Source: Clostridium sp. CAG:138 (lineage in GTDB: Bacteria > Bacillota > Clostridia > Christensenellales > CAG-138). Taken from it: a DNA stretch of 38,826 nucleotides. The position numbers and the translations under genes were made by a program. Below, piece after piece: positions 18,913-27,576 of the stretch. The number at the start of each line of letters is the position of its first letter. Within the stretch, counting starts at the first letter, position 1. The stretch is taken from assembly GCA_000435055.1 (NCBI GenBank), contig FR879697.1, forward strand, positions 1 to 38,826, read 5' to 3'. The notes below the pieces were generated by a model. It saw nothing but the letters and a program-made list of their open reading frames with translations, made no database searches and was not told where the DNA came from.

Positions 18913-19285
18913 AGGAGGGCAATCCGGGGGGTGCCGAACATCAGCATTTTCCGGTTCAAGCGAAGCGGACTCATGCAGAAAGCGTGATTTTTGAATACGT
19001 CAAACAGACCTGCTCGGGCAGCCCGCTTTATATCTGTTTTGTGCAAATTAATTATGTGAAAGCAACAAACCGGGCAACCCTTCTTGAGCTGCCCGGTTTT
19101 GTTTTCGGGGCTGATGCAGCAGCCCCTTTGTTCTTCCTTAATACAGTCCTCTGCCGGTCCTCGTCCCTTAAGCAGGAACGGGAGATGCCTTTGTCCGTCT
19201 CAGCCGCTTGGCGGCACCGCAATGAGCAGAAGCGGAAATTCTTTCCGAACTATGGTGTTTCTCACCCGGCAGGATAATCTGAGGC
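18913..19285. other. Intergenic region between convergent units
   Basis: No gene is supported. The minus strand of about 18925-18995 translates to a peptide (HAFCMSPLRLNRKMLMFGTP) of a kind I associate with spurious ORFs repeated across gut Clostridia, so this may be a dispersed non-coding repeat. That is recollection, not demonstrated. Confidence 0.25.
19067..19105 (-). terminator. Hairpin terminator of the redox cassette, possibly bidirectional
   Basis: A 10-bp stem (19067-19076 with 19090-19099) of GGGC-rich sequence with T-rich flank TTTTGTTTT on the plus side and a weaker one on the minus side. It lies about 180 bp beyond the TlpA-like gene end. Confidence 0.5.
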
Positions 19286-20188
19286 TTACCCCTTGTCGGA
19301 AGCAAGAACCTGGTCGATGAGCTTTTGCAGCGTTTCCGCCTGCTTCTTTTCCGTAACGGCACCCATAATGGGCTCACCGACGATATTGCCGCTGCGGTCT
19401 ACCACATAAGTGGTGGGGTAAGCGAAGATGTTCGCGGTGAATTTTCCGGCTTCACTGTCAGAGTCGAAGTACACGTTCCGGTATGTTGCTCCCTTCTTGG
19501 ACAGTACATCTTTTGCTTCGGAAATTGCCGCTTCGTCTCCGCCCAATGTGAAGGAGTTGATGCCGATGAGTGCACCGCCCTTATTTGCAAGTTCTTTGTT
19601 CAATGCGTCAAGCTCGGCAATTTCCCCGACGCACGGCCCGCAGGTGGTAAACCAGAAATTCACCACCGTGACAGCATTGCGGGAAAACAATTCATCGCTG
19701 GTCACATCATTTCCTTCTAAGTCTTTTCCGACAAAGGACGGGAATTTTTTTGTACCGATGTTCCCCTCCGCAGGGATGCTTGTGGTGCTCTCAGAAGGTG
19801 TTTTTTTCGCAATCTCCGGGAATTTTTCCTCTAACTTTGTCAGTTCGTTTTCAATTTCTCGAATTTTTTCCGCCTCAGCCTTAAGCAGTTTCAGCTCATC
19901 TGCAGTAAACTGTTCTTTGGCGGATTCAATCGTTTTAAGCAAAAAATCTCCGTAATTTTTGCCGTCTTCAATCATCGCCATGCCTTTATCCGCTGCCATA
20001 AACACCTTATCCCAAAGCTGAGTGTTTTTCGACAGTATCGCGTTTTCCTGAGCCATGAGGTCTTTATGCATTGCAGAAGCCTCTTCCGCATTCTTGGGAC
20101 CCTTTTTTGATCCGCAGGCCATCAGAGACAGCAGCACAGCGGATATCAGCAACATAATCAACCAACTTGTATAATTCTTCTTGACCAT
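19286..20188 (-). CDS. TlpA-like thioredoxin-fold lipoprotein
   Basis: A 300-residue thiol-disulfide oxidoreductase anchored outside the membrane. Residues 8-25 form a lipoprotein signal ending in the lipobox LMAC (Cys25). Residues 35-130 form a Lys/Glu-rich helical stalk, likely coiled coil. The thioredoxin domain starts near 145 (FPSFVGKDLEGNDVT) and contains WFTTCGPC with Cys183/Cys186 and a cis-Pro region AYPTTYVVD. It is the last gene of a cassette with a membrane 4Fe-4S protein and a CXXC miniprotein, which could supply its electrons. Confidence 0.85.
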   Translation of the reverse strand: MVKKNYTSWLIMLLISAVLLSLMACGSKKGPKNAEEASAMHKDLMAQENAILSKNTQLWDKVFMAADKGMAMIEDGKNYGDFLLKTIESAKEQFTADELKLLKAEAEKIREIENELTKLEEKFPEIAKKTPSESTTSIPAEGNIGTKKFPSFVGKDLEGNDVTSDELFSRNAVTVVNFWFTTCGPCVGEIAELDALNKELANKGGALIGINSFTLGGDEAAISEAKDVLSKKGATYRNVYFDSDSEAGKFTANIFAYPTTYVVDRSGNIVGEPIMGAVTEKKQAETLQKLIDQVLASDKG

Positions 20189-20262
20189 TTCTTTTTTCCA
20201 TCCTTTTCTTTTTTATTTTTTCACACAAACATTCGTATTGCATATCAGCACCGATGCCGGCA

Positions 20263-20301
20263 TCACCGCCGAGACCGGCGCTGAAATTTTCTTGATTTCA
20301 T
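20263..20301 (-). other. 12-codon ORF behind an ideal ribosome-binding site
   Basis: Between the 4Fe-4S gene and the TlpA-like gene, TAAGGAGG lies 7 nt before ATG 20301, which opens only 12 codons (MKSRKFQRRSRR). The frame one base on is open and more protein-like (SAGLGGDAGIGADMQYECL). It is either a leader peptide or the start of a small frameshifted gene. Confidence 0.3.
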
Positions 20302-20320
20302 GGGCTTTCCTCCTTAGCTC

Positions 20321-21238
20321 TTACTCTTTTTTTGATGTTTCCGCCGTTTTTTCCGTTTTTTTATCGGAGCCGAAGCCATAGCGGAAGCACACTGTGCCCG
20401 TCGGACAGGCATGTATGCACATACCGCAGCGGATGCACTCAGTGTGGTTGGGCGTTTTCGTCACATTCACATCCATCTTGCAGGCTTTGGCGCATTTTCC
20501 ACAGGAGACGCACTTGTTTTTATCCACCTTAATCCGGAAGAGGGACACCCGGTTGAACAGCGCATAGAATGCACCCAGTGGGCAGAGCCACTTGCAGAAG
20601 GGACGATAGAATACCACGCTCAGCACGATCACCGCCAACAGGATGCTGAATTTCCAGGTAAACAGGCTCCCCAGTGCCGCTCGGATGCCGGAATTGGCAA
20701 GGGACAGCGGGATGGCTCCCTCCAGCACACCCTGCGGGCAGAGGTACTTGCAGAAGAAGGGGTCGCCCATGCCCACATCGTTCACGAGGAACGCCGGCAG
20801 CAGAAAGACCATCACCAGCAGAATGGCATACTTAAGGTATGTCAGGGGCTTCAGCTTCCTTGTGGAGAGCTTCTTCGTGGGAATTTTATGCAGCAGATCC
20901 TGAAACCACCCGAAGGGACACAGAAATCCGCAGATAAACCGTCCCAAAAGAACTCCCAACAGGATGAGGAAGCCGGTGATATAATAGGAAAAGCCGAACT
21001 TTGACGAACCAACCACCGCCTGAAATGATCCAATGGGACAGGCTCCCGACGCTGCCGGGCAAGAATAGCAATTGAGTCCGGGCACGCAGACGGCTTTCCC
21101 TGCGCCCTGATACAGTCCTCCCTTGAGGAAGTTCGGCAGGTGCAGGTTGGTCAACAAAGCTGCTCCCGCCTGTATCCAGCCTCGGAAACGGGACAGAAAC
21201 CGAGAGATTACCGAAACCTTCTTACCCAATGCCCACAC
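20321..21238 (-). CDS. NapH/CcoG-like membrane 4Fe-4S ferredoxin protein
   Basis: About 305 residues with five or six membrane helices. Conserved CxxxCP motifs sit at the membrane faces (CGFLCPFGWFQD, CKYLCPQG, CKWLCPLGAF), with an N-terminal NCYSCPAASGACP motif and two C-terminal ferredoxin clusters (CVSCGKCAKACKMD and CIRCGMCIHACPTG). It probably passes electrons across the membrane to extracytoplasmic thiols. Start uncertain: GTG 21238 overlaps the upstream gene by 17 bp; TTG 21229 is an alternative with GGAG at better spacing. The tail is Lys-rich. Confidence 0.85.
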   Translation of the reverse strand: MWALGKKVSVISRFLSRFRGWIQAGAALLTNLHLPNFLKGGLYQGAGKAVCVPGLNCYSCPAASGACPIGSFQAVVGSSKFGFSYYITGFLILLGVLLGRFICGFLCPFGWFQDLLHKIPTKKLSTRKLKPLTYLKYAILLVMVFLLPAFLVNDVGMGDPFFCKYLCPQGVLEGAIPLSLANSGIRAALGSLFTWKFSILLAVIVLSVVFYRPFCKWLCPLGAFYALFNRVSLFRIKVDKNKCVSCGKCAKACKMDVNVTKTPNHTECIRCGMCIHACPTGTVCFRYGFGSDKKTEKTAETSKKE

Positions 21239-21368
21239 ACTCCAGACATAATTTGATGGCTTTGCTCAGCACCGTAGCCACCTCGTTACGGCATACTCCC
21301 AGACATACCATAACAATTCCAACTGCCAGCAGTGCAGCCTGTGCAGCAGTTTTTATTCCGTATTTCAT
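21222..21368 (-). CDS. CD1871A-type CXXC miniprotein
   Basis: A 48-residue single-pass membrane protein (ATG 21368, GGAGAG upstream). It has one hydrophobic helix (about 10-27) and the terminal motif CLECVGIG, the hallmark of the CD1871A family CXXC proteins of Clostridia. Such genes precede a 4Fe-4S NapH-like gene, as here. The two cysteines (41 and 44) could exchange disulfides with the membrane ferredoxin or the TlpA-like protein. Confidence 0.85.
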   Translation of the reverse strand: MKYGIKTAAQAALLAVGIVMVCLGVCRNEVATVLSKAIKLCLECVGIG

Positions 21369-21520
21369 ACTTAGCTCTCCTTCCGGTTTGTGCCGTTATC
21401 ATATCATTGTCGATATAAGGTTCCTGTTAAGAAAAATTTTTACACAAAATTTATCCGTTTCCTGTATAATGAGAACAGCGGGTTAAGCGCAACATATAAA
21501 CGTATATAAAGGAGATTTTT
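21369..21520. promoter_or_regulatory. Divergent control region between redox cassette and two-component system
   Basis: Plus strand: TATAAT at 21465-21470, with the nearest -35-like TTTACA at 21439-21444 at a long 20-bp spacing, so the promoter is probably activator-dependent. On the minus strand no clean pair is seen. AT-rich repeats such as GTTAAGAAAAATTTTT around 21425-21440 are candidate response-regulator sites. Autoregulation and control of the redox cassette by the adjacent regulator are inferred. Confidence 0.4.
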
Positions 21521-22198
21521 ATGCACCTTTTAGTAATCGAGGATGAACGCGCTCTATGCGAAACCATTGTCCGCAGTCTGCGGCGCGCCGCATACAGTGT
21601 GGATTACTGCTGCGACGGCGAAGAAGCACTGGAACTTTTGGAAATAGAACGCTATGATCTTGTATTGTTGGATCTGAACCTGCCGGGGAAGGACGGAATG
21701 ACGGTGCTGCGCACCTTGCGGCAGAAAGACCGGGAAACAAAGGTGCTGATTTTATCCGCCCGCAGCGAAGTAGAGGACAAGGTGGAGGGACTGGATGCAG
21801 GTGCCAACGACTATCTTGCAAAGCCTTTTCATTTGGCTGAGCTGGAAGCCCGCATCCGCAGCCTGACACTGCGGCAGTTCACCCAGCAGGATGTGATATT
21901 GACCTGCGGTACCTTGACCTTTGATGCCCGTGCGCGAAAGGCCTCCGTGAACGGACGAGCCTTGACGCTCACCCGAAAGGAGACGGGAATTCTGGAATAT
22001 CTGATGGTGCATCGGGGGCGGCCCGTCAGCCAGGAAGAACTGATTGAGCATGTCTGGGACAACAGCGTGGACAATTTCAGCAACTCCATTCGTGTGCATA
22101 TTTCCGCATTGCGCAAGAAACTCCGCGCCGCATTGGGTTATGACCCCGTTCGCAACCGCATCGGCGAGGGTTATCTGATGGAAGAGGAAGGCGTATGA
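21521..22198 (+). CDS. OmpR/PhoB-family response regulator
   Basis: A 225-residue DNA-binding response regulator. The receiver domain (1-115) has acidic residues Glu7/Asp8, phosphoacceptor Asp51 and Lys101 (AKPF). The winged-helix output domain (about 125-222) has LTRKETGILEYLM and the recognition region NSIRVHISALRKKL. Start ATG 21521 follows AAGGAGA. It overlaps the histidine kinase start by 4 bp (ATGA), so the two are translationally coupled. It most likely controls the divergent redox cassette. Confidence 0.93.
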   Translation: MHLLVIEDERALCETIVRSLRRAAYSVDYCCDGEEALELLEIERYDLVLLDLNLPGKDGMTVLRTLRQKDRETKVLILSARSEVEDKVEGLDAGANDYLAKPFHLAELEARIRSLTLRQFTQQDVILTCGTLTFDARARKASVNGRALTLTRKETGILEYLMVHRGRPVSQEELIEHVWDNSVDNFSNSIRVHISALRKKLRAALGYDPVRNRIGEGYLMEEEGV

Positions 22199-23343
22199 AG
22201 AAGTTCTCCTTACAGTGGCGCATCACCCTGATGACTGCCCTGCTCATCGGTTTGACCTGTATCGCCATGAATTTGATGCTCTGCTCCTCCGGCGTGTACT
22301 ATATGGACAGGATTGCGGACGCGCTGCGGGGCGGCGGTACTGTTATTATAACTGATGAAGGCACGGCGAGCTTCGACCCGCAGCTCGCAGAACCCGGCGA
22401 GGAACTGACAATCGTTGTCGATGGTGTGCAGGGACGATTTCGCACCACCAACTGGTACATCACGGCTGTGGTTACGGTATTGAGCGGCATTCTTGCCTAC
22501 TTTGTCAGCGGACACGCGCTCAAGCCCCTGCACAGCTTTGCTTCTCAGGTGGAGAGAGTGCAGATGAACAATTTGGCGGATATGCGGATCGATGAGGATG
22601 CCTTGCCGGAGTTCAAGCAGCTCAGTCAGTCCTTCAATCAAATGCTTGAGCGGTTGAACGACGCCTTTGCCGCCCAGCGGCAGTTCACCGGCAACGCCGC
22701 CCACGAGCTGCGCACACCGCTGGCGCTGCTGCAGGCGCAACTTGAGCTGTTTTCAGCGGAACATCCTGATATGCAGCCGGAGACGGCGGAGTTTCTCTCC
22801 CTTCTGCGGGAGCAGACGGAGCGGCTTACCCGGCTGACCAAGACCCTGCTGGAAATGAGTAATCTGCGGCAGGTGGCGCGTAACGAGCGGATCCGGCTTG
22901 CTCCAATGATCGAGGAGATCTTTACGGATCTCGCACCGCTCTCGGATAAGTGCGGCGTTACGCTGACGGCAGAGGGCGACGGCATTATGACCGGCAGCGA
23001 CGCGCTGATCTACCGCCTGATCTTCAACCTGACGGAGAACGCCGTCAAGTACAACCGACCGGGCGGCTCGGTGCGGGTTTCCGTCGCACAGGAGCCGGAA
23101 AAGCTCCTGATCCGCGTCTCCGACAACGGCTGCGGCATCCCGGAGGAGTATCAGCAAAGCATCTTCCAGCCTTTTTTCCGCGTAGACAAGTCTCGCAGCC
23201 GGGAATACGGCGGCGCGGGGCTGGGCCTCTCACTGGTGTGGGAGATCGCCGACATCCATGGCGGCTCCGTCCGCGTGGAGGAGAGCTCAAAAAACGGCAC
23301 TGTCATTGCGGCAGAGTTTCCGATACAGTATGGCAGCGAATAA
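22195..23343 (+). CDS. Sensor histidine kinase
   Basis: A 382-residue membrane kinase. TM1 spans about 10-32, a short extracytoplasmic loop about 33-86, TM2 about 87-107, then a HAMP domain (108-160). The H-box has His170 in AAHELRTP, the N-box Asn282 (LTENAVKYN), G1 DNGCGIP (310-316), F-box FQPFFRVD and G2 GGAGLGLSL. The sensor loop is only about 55 residues, too small for most ligand domains, consistent with sensing through the membrane or a partner. It pairs with the response regulator just upstream. Confidence 0.93.
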   Translation: MKKFSLQWRITLMTALLIGLTCIAMNLMLCSSGVYYMDRIADALRGGGTVIITDEGTASFDPQLAEPGEELTIVVDGVQGRFRTTNWYITAVVTVLSGILAYFVSGHALKPLHSFASQVERVQMNNLADMRIDEDALPEFKQLSQSFNQMLERLNDAFAAQRQFTGNAAHELRTPLALLQAQLELFSAEHPDMQPETAEFLSLLREQTERLTRLTKTLLEMSNLRQVARNERIRLAPMIEEIFTDLAPLSDKCGVTLTAEGDGIMTGSDALIYRLIFNLTENAVKYNRPGGSVRVSVAQEPEKLLIRVSDNGCGIPEEYQQSIFQPFFRVDKSRSREYGGAGLGLSLVWEIADIHGGSVRVEESSKNGTVIAAEFPIQYGSE

Positions 23344-23386
23344 AACCACAGGTTAAATATCTGTAAGGTCGGCTGCTTCCGCGATT

Positions 23387-23456
23387 CTGTTTCCCAAAAT
23401 CGAAAAAAATTGATTTTGGGAAACAGACGGTGATGCTTCGCTTGTCTGCACCGTCT
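23387..23456. repeat. Two consecutive hairpins between convergent genes
   Basis: A 15-bp perfect inverted repeat (23387-23401 with 23412-23426) is followed directly by an 8-bp one (AGACGGTG 23425-23432 with CACCGTCT 23449-23456). Neither has a T-run in either direction, so this is not a classical terminator. A mobile palindromic element or a bidirectional transcription block is possible. The remainder of 23344-23722 holds nothing I can call. Confidence 0.5.
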
Positions 23457-23722
23457 CACTGTCGGGCAAAAATACTTGTCCCCGCTAAAATGTTAAATAG
23501 ATGCGGTTTGCTTTTCTCTTTACGAAAGCCGTCCGTTCGAGTGTGTAACATCCACGGGAAGTGCGTAAAGTGAGAGCGGAGTTTTCGCACCGTTTTTTGA
23601 AATCACCTGATTTTCACCGGATAGCTGCGTGTAATAAGACTGCGAGGTGAAAATATGATAAAAACGACATCAATGCTGACGGCAGAACCGAAGAGGTACG
23701 GTTTTTCAAAGTCCAATTCTCT

Positions 23723-25132
23723 CTATCTTTTCGTTCTTCGCTTCCTGCGAGCCGGCAGAAACACGGCTGCGGCGGCGACAAGCACCGCTGCCGGTACAAT
23801 GATAAGCTCTGTCGGCATAAGGTGCAAGATCGACCGCTTCGGCGGCTGCGGCCTCTCTGCCTCTGAAAGCGTAAATGTCAGTTCGCCCTCCGGCAGACCC
23901 GGCAGTGTCAGCGCATATCCGCTGTCTGTCCTTGTAAAGCCGTCAATGCCGCATTCCGTCATGTAATAGGGTGTATTCACCGTGATATCCAATTCCCCGA
24001 ACTGTGTCCATGTTTTTGCCGGGGAAAGCAGATAGGTATACGCATAGATGCTCGGTGTATAGTCCGCATCAATGGCGGGATACAGCGGCGCTGTCACCGC
24101 ATTTTTCAGCGTCTGCCCCGGCTCCAGCGTGATGGTGTACTCATACCACCGCATCAGTGAAAATACCCCGGCTTCAATCTGAACCAGACCATTCCCCCAT
24201 ATTTCGGAACCGAGCCGCAGAAGCTCGACCTGAGCATTGTACCAGTCAGACTCCAAAATGCCGGAGTTTTCGTCATAGCCGCGCAGAGCATAGTCCTTGA
24301 ATGTCATCTCCGAAAACTCCGACGACACTGTTCCTTCGATAACCTTTTCGCAGGCGCCGTTTTCATACAGTGTCCATATAAGCTCCTCCTTCGGCAGCTC
24401 GCCGAAGATATATACAGTGATTGTATCGCCGTTTTGTACCCAGCAGGAGGCTTGACTCCCCTTCTTCAGCCGCGCTCCGCCGGTTTGCTTCTCACACAAT
24501 ACCCGCGTTTTTGCGCTGTCCGCATTTATGACAAATGCGGCGGTGGCTGCGCCGTATTCTTCATCTATGCCCGTGACGGAATACCTCTGCACCCGGACCG
24601 GCATATCGGGGACGAAAAAACTGTCGCAGATATAGCTGTCTGCCAGCTTCGGCAGATCCTCATCAAGGGAGAAAGAAGTGTGCCGTGCCTTCAATGTGTG
24701 TCGGACAGCCGCCTCTGTCGGCTTTCCATCCAGCGTTACGCCGTATTTCAGGGCGTCGGAAACATCGAACGGCCGACCCGTTGCTTGGTCATAGATGTAT
24801 TCTCCGTAATGTGGAGGATTACCAAACGGGAAAACCAGCGTGGCCGTGACCGTATAGTCGGCGGGATTACGGAAGGTGTATTCCGCCGTGACTTTCCAGG
24901 TATAGGCAAGGAAGCTGTCCGTATCCGGATAATACTGCTCCGGGAATTCCTGCACATCGAAGGTCAGAAGTTCTCTCTCCACCACGATGGGGCAATCCTC
25001 TCCCGTCACGACCGCGCCTGTAACGTCCGTGCCGCTCCAGTGCCGCTGGGCGGAATTGGCATAGGCCGGCTGTGCACAACCTCCTGCCAGCAGCAGGAGC
25101 AACAGGATTCCCGCAGTTATTTTCTTTTTCAC
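23723..25132 (-). CDS. Large extracytoplasmic protein with lipobox and C-terminal anchor
   Basis: A 469-residue protein of unknown family. The N-terminal signal ends with LAGGC (Cys19), a lipobox. The mature part is beta-rich, with a segment KVTAEYTFRNPADYTVTATL that looks like an immunoglobulin-type or MG-like strand pattern, and many Tyr/Trp. A hydrophobic helix near 440-460 is followed by a basic tail (RRKRRTKR), so it is anchored at both ends or the lipobox is not used. ATG 25132 is preceded by GAGGAGG. It is convergent with the two-component system, and the SDR gene lies upstream on the same strand. Confidence 0.6.
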   Translation of the reverse strand: MKKKITAGILLLLLLAGGCAQPAYANSAQRHWSGTDVTGAVVTGEDCPIVVERELLTFDVQEFPEQYYPDTDSFLAYTWKVTAEYTFRNPADYTVTATLVFPFGNPPHYGEYIYDQATGRPFDVSDALKYGVTLDGKPTEAAVRHTLKARHTSFSLDEDLPKLADSYICDSFFVPDMPVRVQRYSVTGIDEEYGAATAAFVINADSAKTRVLCEKQTGGARLKKGSQASCWVQNGDTITVYIFGELPKEELIWTLYENGACEKVIEGTVSSEFSEMTFKDYALRGYDENSGILESDWYNAQVELLRLGSEIWGNGLVQIEAGVFSLMRWYEYTITLEPGQTLKNAVTAPLYPAIDADYTPSIYAYTYLLSPAKTWTQFGELDITVNTPYYMTECGIDGFTRTDSGYALTLPGLPEGELTFTLSEAERPQPPKRSILHLMPTELIIVPAAVLVAAAAVFLPARRKRRTKR

Positions 25133-25355
25133 ATATATCGCCTCCTCTCGTTTGAGTTTCGTTTATATTTGCCTCATCGCCCGCTGATAATAAAGATTTT
25201 TTCAGGAATCCGAACAGCCGCTGTCTGACATGAAGGTCTAAAGTATGTATGCTGCAAAAGCCATAAAGGCTGCAAGCACAAACATCGCAACATACATATA
25301 TCTTATTTTTCAGACTGTCTCCTCAAAAATCAGATTGGCTTGTTTCCGGAAGAAA
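25133..25355. other. Gap between SDR gene and surface-protein gene
   Basis: Contains only a 19-codon hydrophobic minus-strand frame (25238-25297, MYVAMFVLAAFMAFAAYIL) without a close ribosome-binding site. No terminator with a T-run is visible, so the surface-protein gene may be read from the upstream operon. Confidence 0.25.
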
Positions 25356-26423
25356 TCAGCTTTCTTCCTGCTGCCTGAGCCACTCGGTCATATCCCGCAG
25401 GGTTTCCTCCATGGGACGAGGTTTGTAAGAAAGCACTCCGGATGCTTTCTTATGGCTGAAGTATCCGTTTGATCCGAGAACGGCAATCGAATACGGCGTA
25501 AAGAACAGCGGTTTCTTCTTGCGAATACACCTCTTTTCGTAATATGGAGCTGCTAATTTGGCAAGTCCGAGCGGCAAGCAGAGAGGCCGGCGATGCAGCC
25601 CCGCTGCTTTGCCTATTATATCAAGCATTTCCTTGATCGTGATATAACGCCCGGACAAGATATATCCCTCTCCGGACTTCCCGTTCATTGCACAGCCAAG
25701 GATGCCGCTTGCAACGTCTCTTACATCAACGAAGTCATATCCGCCGCGAACGGCAAGGGGCAGCTTTCCCTTGAGAAAGGCTTTCGCCATCGCTGTGAAA
25801 CTCCCGCCTTGGAAATCTCCCGGTCCGATTATCCCGGAGGGGAATACAACGCAGGCGTTCAGCCCGTTACGTGCTGCGTCAAAAACCAGATTTGTGGCAA
25901 TGGCTTTACTCTTGGCGTATGCCCCGTCAACAAGATCGGAAGAGAAATACCAGCCCTCCGTGATAACATGATCCTTCGGGATATCCGGCATTACATGAAC
26001 GGAACTGACATAAATCAGTCTGCCGACATTGTGTTCTCTGCACTTGCAAATGATGTTGTTTGTCCCTTCCACATTGACCGTATAGATAATCGGATCGGGA
26101 TTGGAAGCAACGGAAACGATACCGGCACAATGAATCACGCAGGTGTGTATTCCCGCGCCGTCAAAAAAGGCCTCAAGCGATTCTTTATCGAGAACATCGC
26201 CGGTGACGCGTTGAACCCTCTTTGGAAGCTGCTCCGCATACGGGTCGTTGGATAAAACCAACGCCCGAACCGGGATGCTGCAGGAAGCCAGTTTCTGAGA
26301 TACAGCTCTGCCGAGGAATCCGGTTGCACCTGTAATCAGATACCTGTCGTACATACGGATTCCGTTCATTGGCCGATTGAGGAACACATTCTGAAAGCTT
26401 GTAACGGAGTTCCGGTCATACAT
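25356..26423 (-). CDS. NAD(P)-dependent SDR, epimerase/dehydratase family
   Basis: A 355-residue extended short-chain dehydrogenase acting on a sugar nucleotide, sterol-like or flavonol-like substrate (not determinable). The Rossmann motif TGATGFLG lies near residue 30, the catalytic YAKSK (Tyr-x-x-x-Lys) near 168, and SSVH supplies the Ser. ATG 26423 was chosen because AAGGGGGG precedes it. This gives about 22 extra N-terminal residues relative to the family, and the inner ATG of MYDRYLITG is an alternative. It lies 13 bp downstream of the radical SAM gene, hence one operon and probably one pathway. Confidence 0.8.
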   Translation of the reverse strand: MYDRNSVTSFQNVFLNRPMNGIRMYDRYLITGATGFLGRAVSQKLASCSIPVRALVLSNDPYAEQLPKRVQRVTGDVLDKESLEAFFDGAGIHTCVIHCAGIVSVASNPDPIIYTVNVEGTNNIICKCREHNVGRLIYVSSVHVMPDIPKDHVITEGWYFSSDLVDGAYAKSKAIATNLVFDAARNGLNACVVFPSGIIGPGDFQGGSFTAMAKAFLKGKLPLAVRGGYDFVDVRDVASGILGCAMNGKSGEGYILSGRYITIKEMLDIIGKAAGLHRRPLCLPLGLAKLAAPYYEKRCIRKKKPLFFTPYSIAVLGSNGYFSHKKASGVLSYKPRPMEETLRDMTEWLRQQEES

Positions 26424-26436
26424 ATGAATCCCCCCC

Positions 26437-27537
26437 TTATAACTCATCCGGAAGCCATGCAGCATCCTTTGAGAGTTTTTTAATGAATGCCCGTCCGCAA
26501 TCCCGGTTGTTTTTCGCCTGATGGAACTTAAAAACCATCGACTCATCGTTCAGTTTTCCGATAATCTCTATCTTTCCTTTCGGATGCGACATGCAGTACT
26601 TGAAGCACTTTCCCTGACCGCTCTGCATCGCTTTCGCTCCCTCAACTATGTCATATCCTTCGGAAAACGGCACTTGGAAGATGTTCTTGACGCCGCTCAC
26701 CGGGCGGCACTGGAATATGTAATACGGGACTACTCCGCAAGCGGTCAATTTTCTCAACAGCGTGCCCAGTACGCCGGGAGAATCGTTTACGCCTTTCAAA
26801 AGCACTGTCTGATTCTTTACAACAACCCCGCAATCAAGAAGGGCGCGTATGGCAGCGGTGGCTTCCGGCGTTATTTCTCTCGGATGATTGAATTGGGTAA
26901 CAACATACAGCTGCTTCTTTCTGCTGTATTTTTTCAGACAGGCAAGCAGCTCTTCATCCATATAAATCCGCATGGGGTACACTGCCGGCGATCTCGTTGC
27001 TATTCTGATAAGATCGAGATGCTTCATCCTTGAAAGAACATCAAGATAGTGCTTGATGATACATGTGGGAAGGGTAAACGCATCGCCGCCGCTGAGGATA
27101 ACGTTGGTCAGCTCGGTGTGCTCGCGGATATAATTTACAACGGATTCAAGATTTCCGGCTATCTCCTCATCCGAACGCCCTACAAGCCGCTTGCGGAAGC
27201 AATGCCGACAGTACATGAAGCAACGATTTGTTGTCAGTATAAGGGCACTCTCTGTGTATTTGTGCTGGACACCCTGACACACAGTGTTAGACTCCTCATC
27301 GCTCGTATCAAACTCTCCGCTCATGTCCGTTTCAAGGAACGTGGGGATGCTCATTCTGCGGATCGGGTCGTCCGTGTCGCTCCAGTCAATAAGTGACAAA
27401 TAGTATCTTGTGACGGACATCGGGAATTTTTCACACAGCGCCCGCATCTGCTGTGTCAGTCTGCGATCAAACCGGAGCTTCGCTTCAAGCTCTCCTATGT
27501 CGGTAATGTTTTCGATTAAATCTTTGCTCCATGTCAT
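26437..27537 (-). CDS. KamA-family radical SAM protein
   Basis: A 366-residue protein with the radical SAM cluster motif Cys106-x3-Cys110-x2-Cys113 (CFMYCRHC), the SAM-binding GGDAF segment and the family motif NHPREITPE. Lysine 2,3-aminomutases also carry a C-terminal PLP-lysine motif (PGGGGK); I do not see it or the EpmB-like GEPSKTP here, and the end reads GQGKCFKYCMSHPKGKIEI. The reaction is therefore uncertain. ATG 27537 was chosen for its AAAGGAG; the longer open frame back to 27681 crosses the upstream hairpin. Confidence 0.8.
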   Translation of the reverse strand: MTWSKDLIENITDIGELEAKLRFDRRLTQQMRALCEKFPMSVTRYYLSLIDWSDTDDPIRRMSIPTFLETDMSGEFDTSDEESNTVCQGVQHKYTESALILTTNRCFMYCRHCFRKRLVGRSDEEIAGNLESVVNYIREHTELTNVILSGGDAFTLPTCIIKHYLDVLSRMKHLDLIRIATRSPAVYPMRIYMDEELLACLKKYSRKKQLYVVTQFNHPREITPEATAAIRALLDCGVVVKNQTVLLKGVNDSPGVLGTLLRKLTACGVVPYYIFQCRPVSGVKNIFQVPFSEGYDIVEGAKAMQSGQGKCFKYCMSHPKGKIEIIGKLNDESMVFKFHQAKNNRDCGRAFIKKLSKDAAWLPDEL

Positions 27538-27576
27538 AATCTTGATTCTCCTTTCTTTGTTTTTCGTTATATGAAC

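Noticed and set aside
23655..23966. Plus-strand ORF with a good ribosome-binding site (GAGGTG) opposite the surface-protein gene
   Set aside because: After about 20 codons it runs fully antisense to a convincing gene end and has low-complexity Ala/Thr sequence; kept only as an oddity.
25238..25297. 19-residue hydrophobic minus-strand ORF after the SDR gene
   Set aside because: The nearest Shine-Dalgarno-like GAGGAG is about 20 nt from the ATG, and such a short hydrophobic frame can arise by chance.
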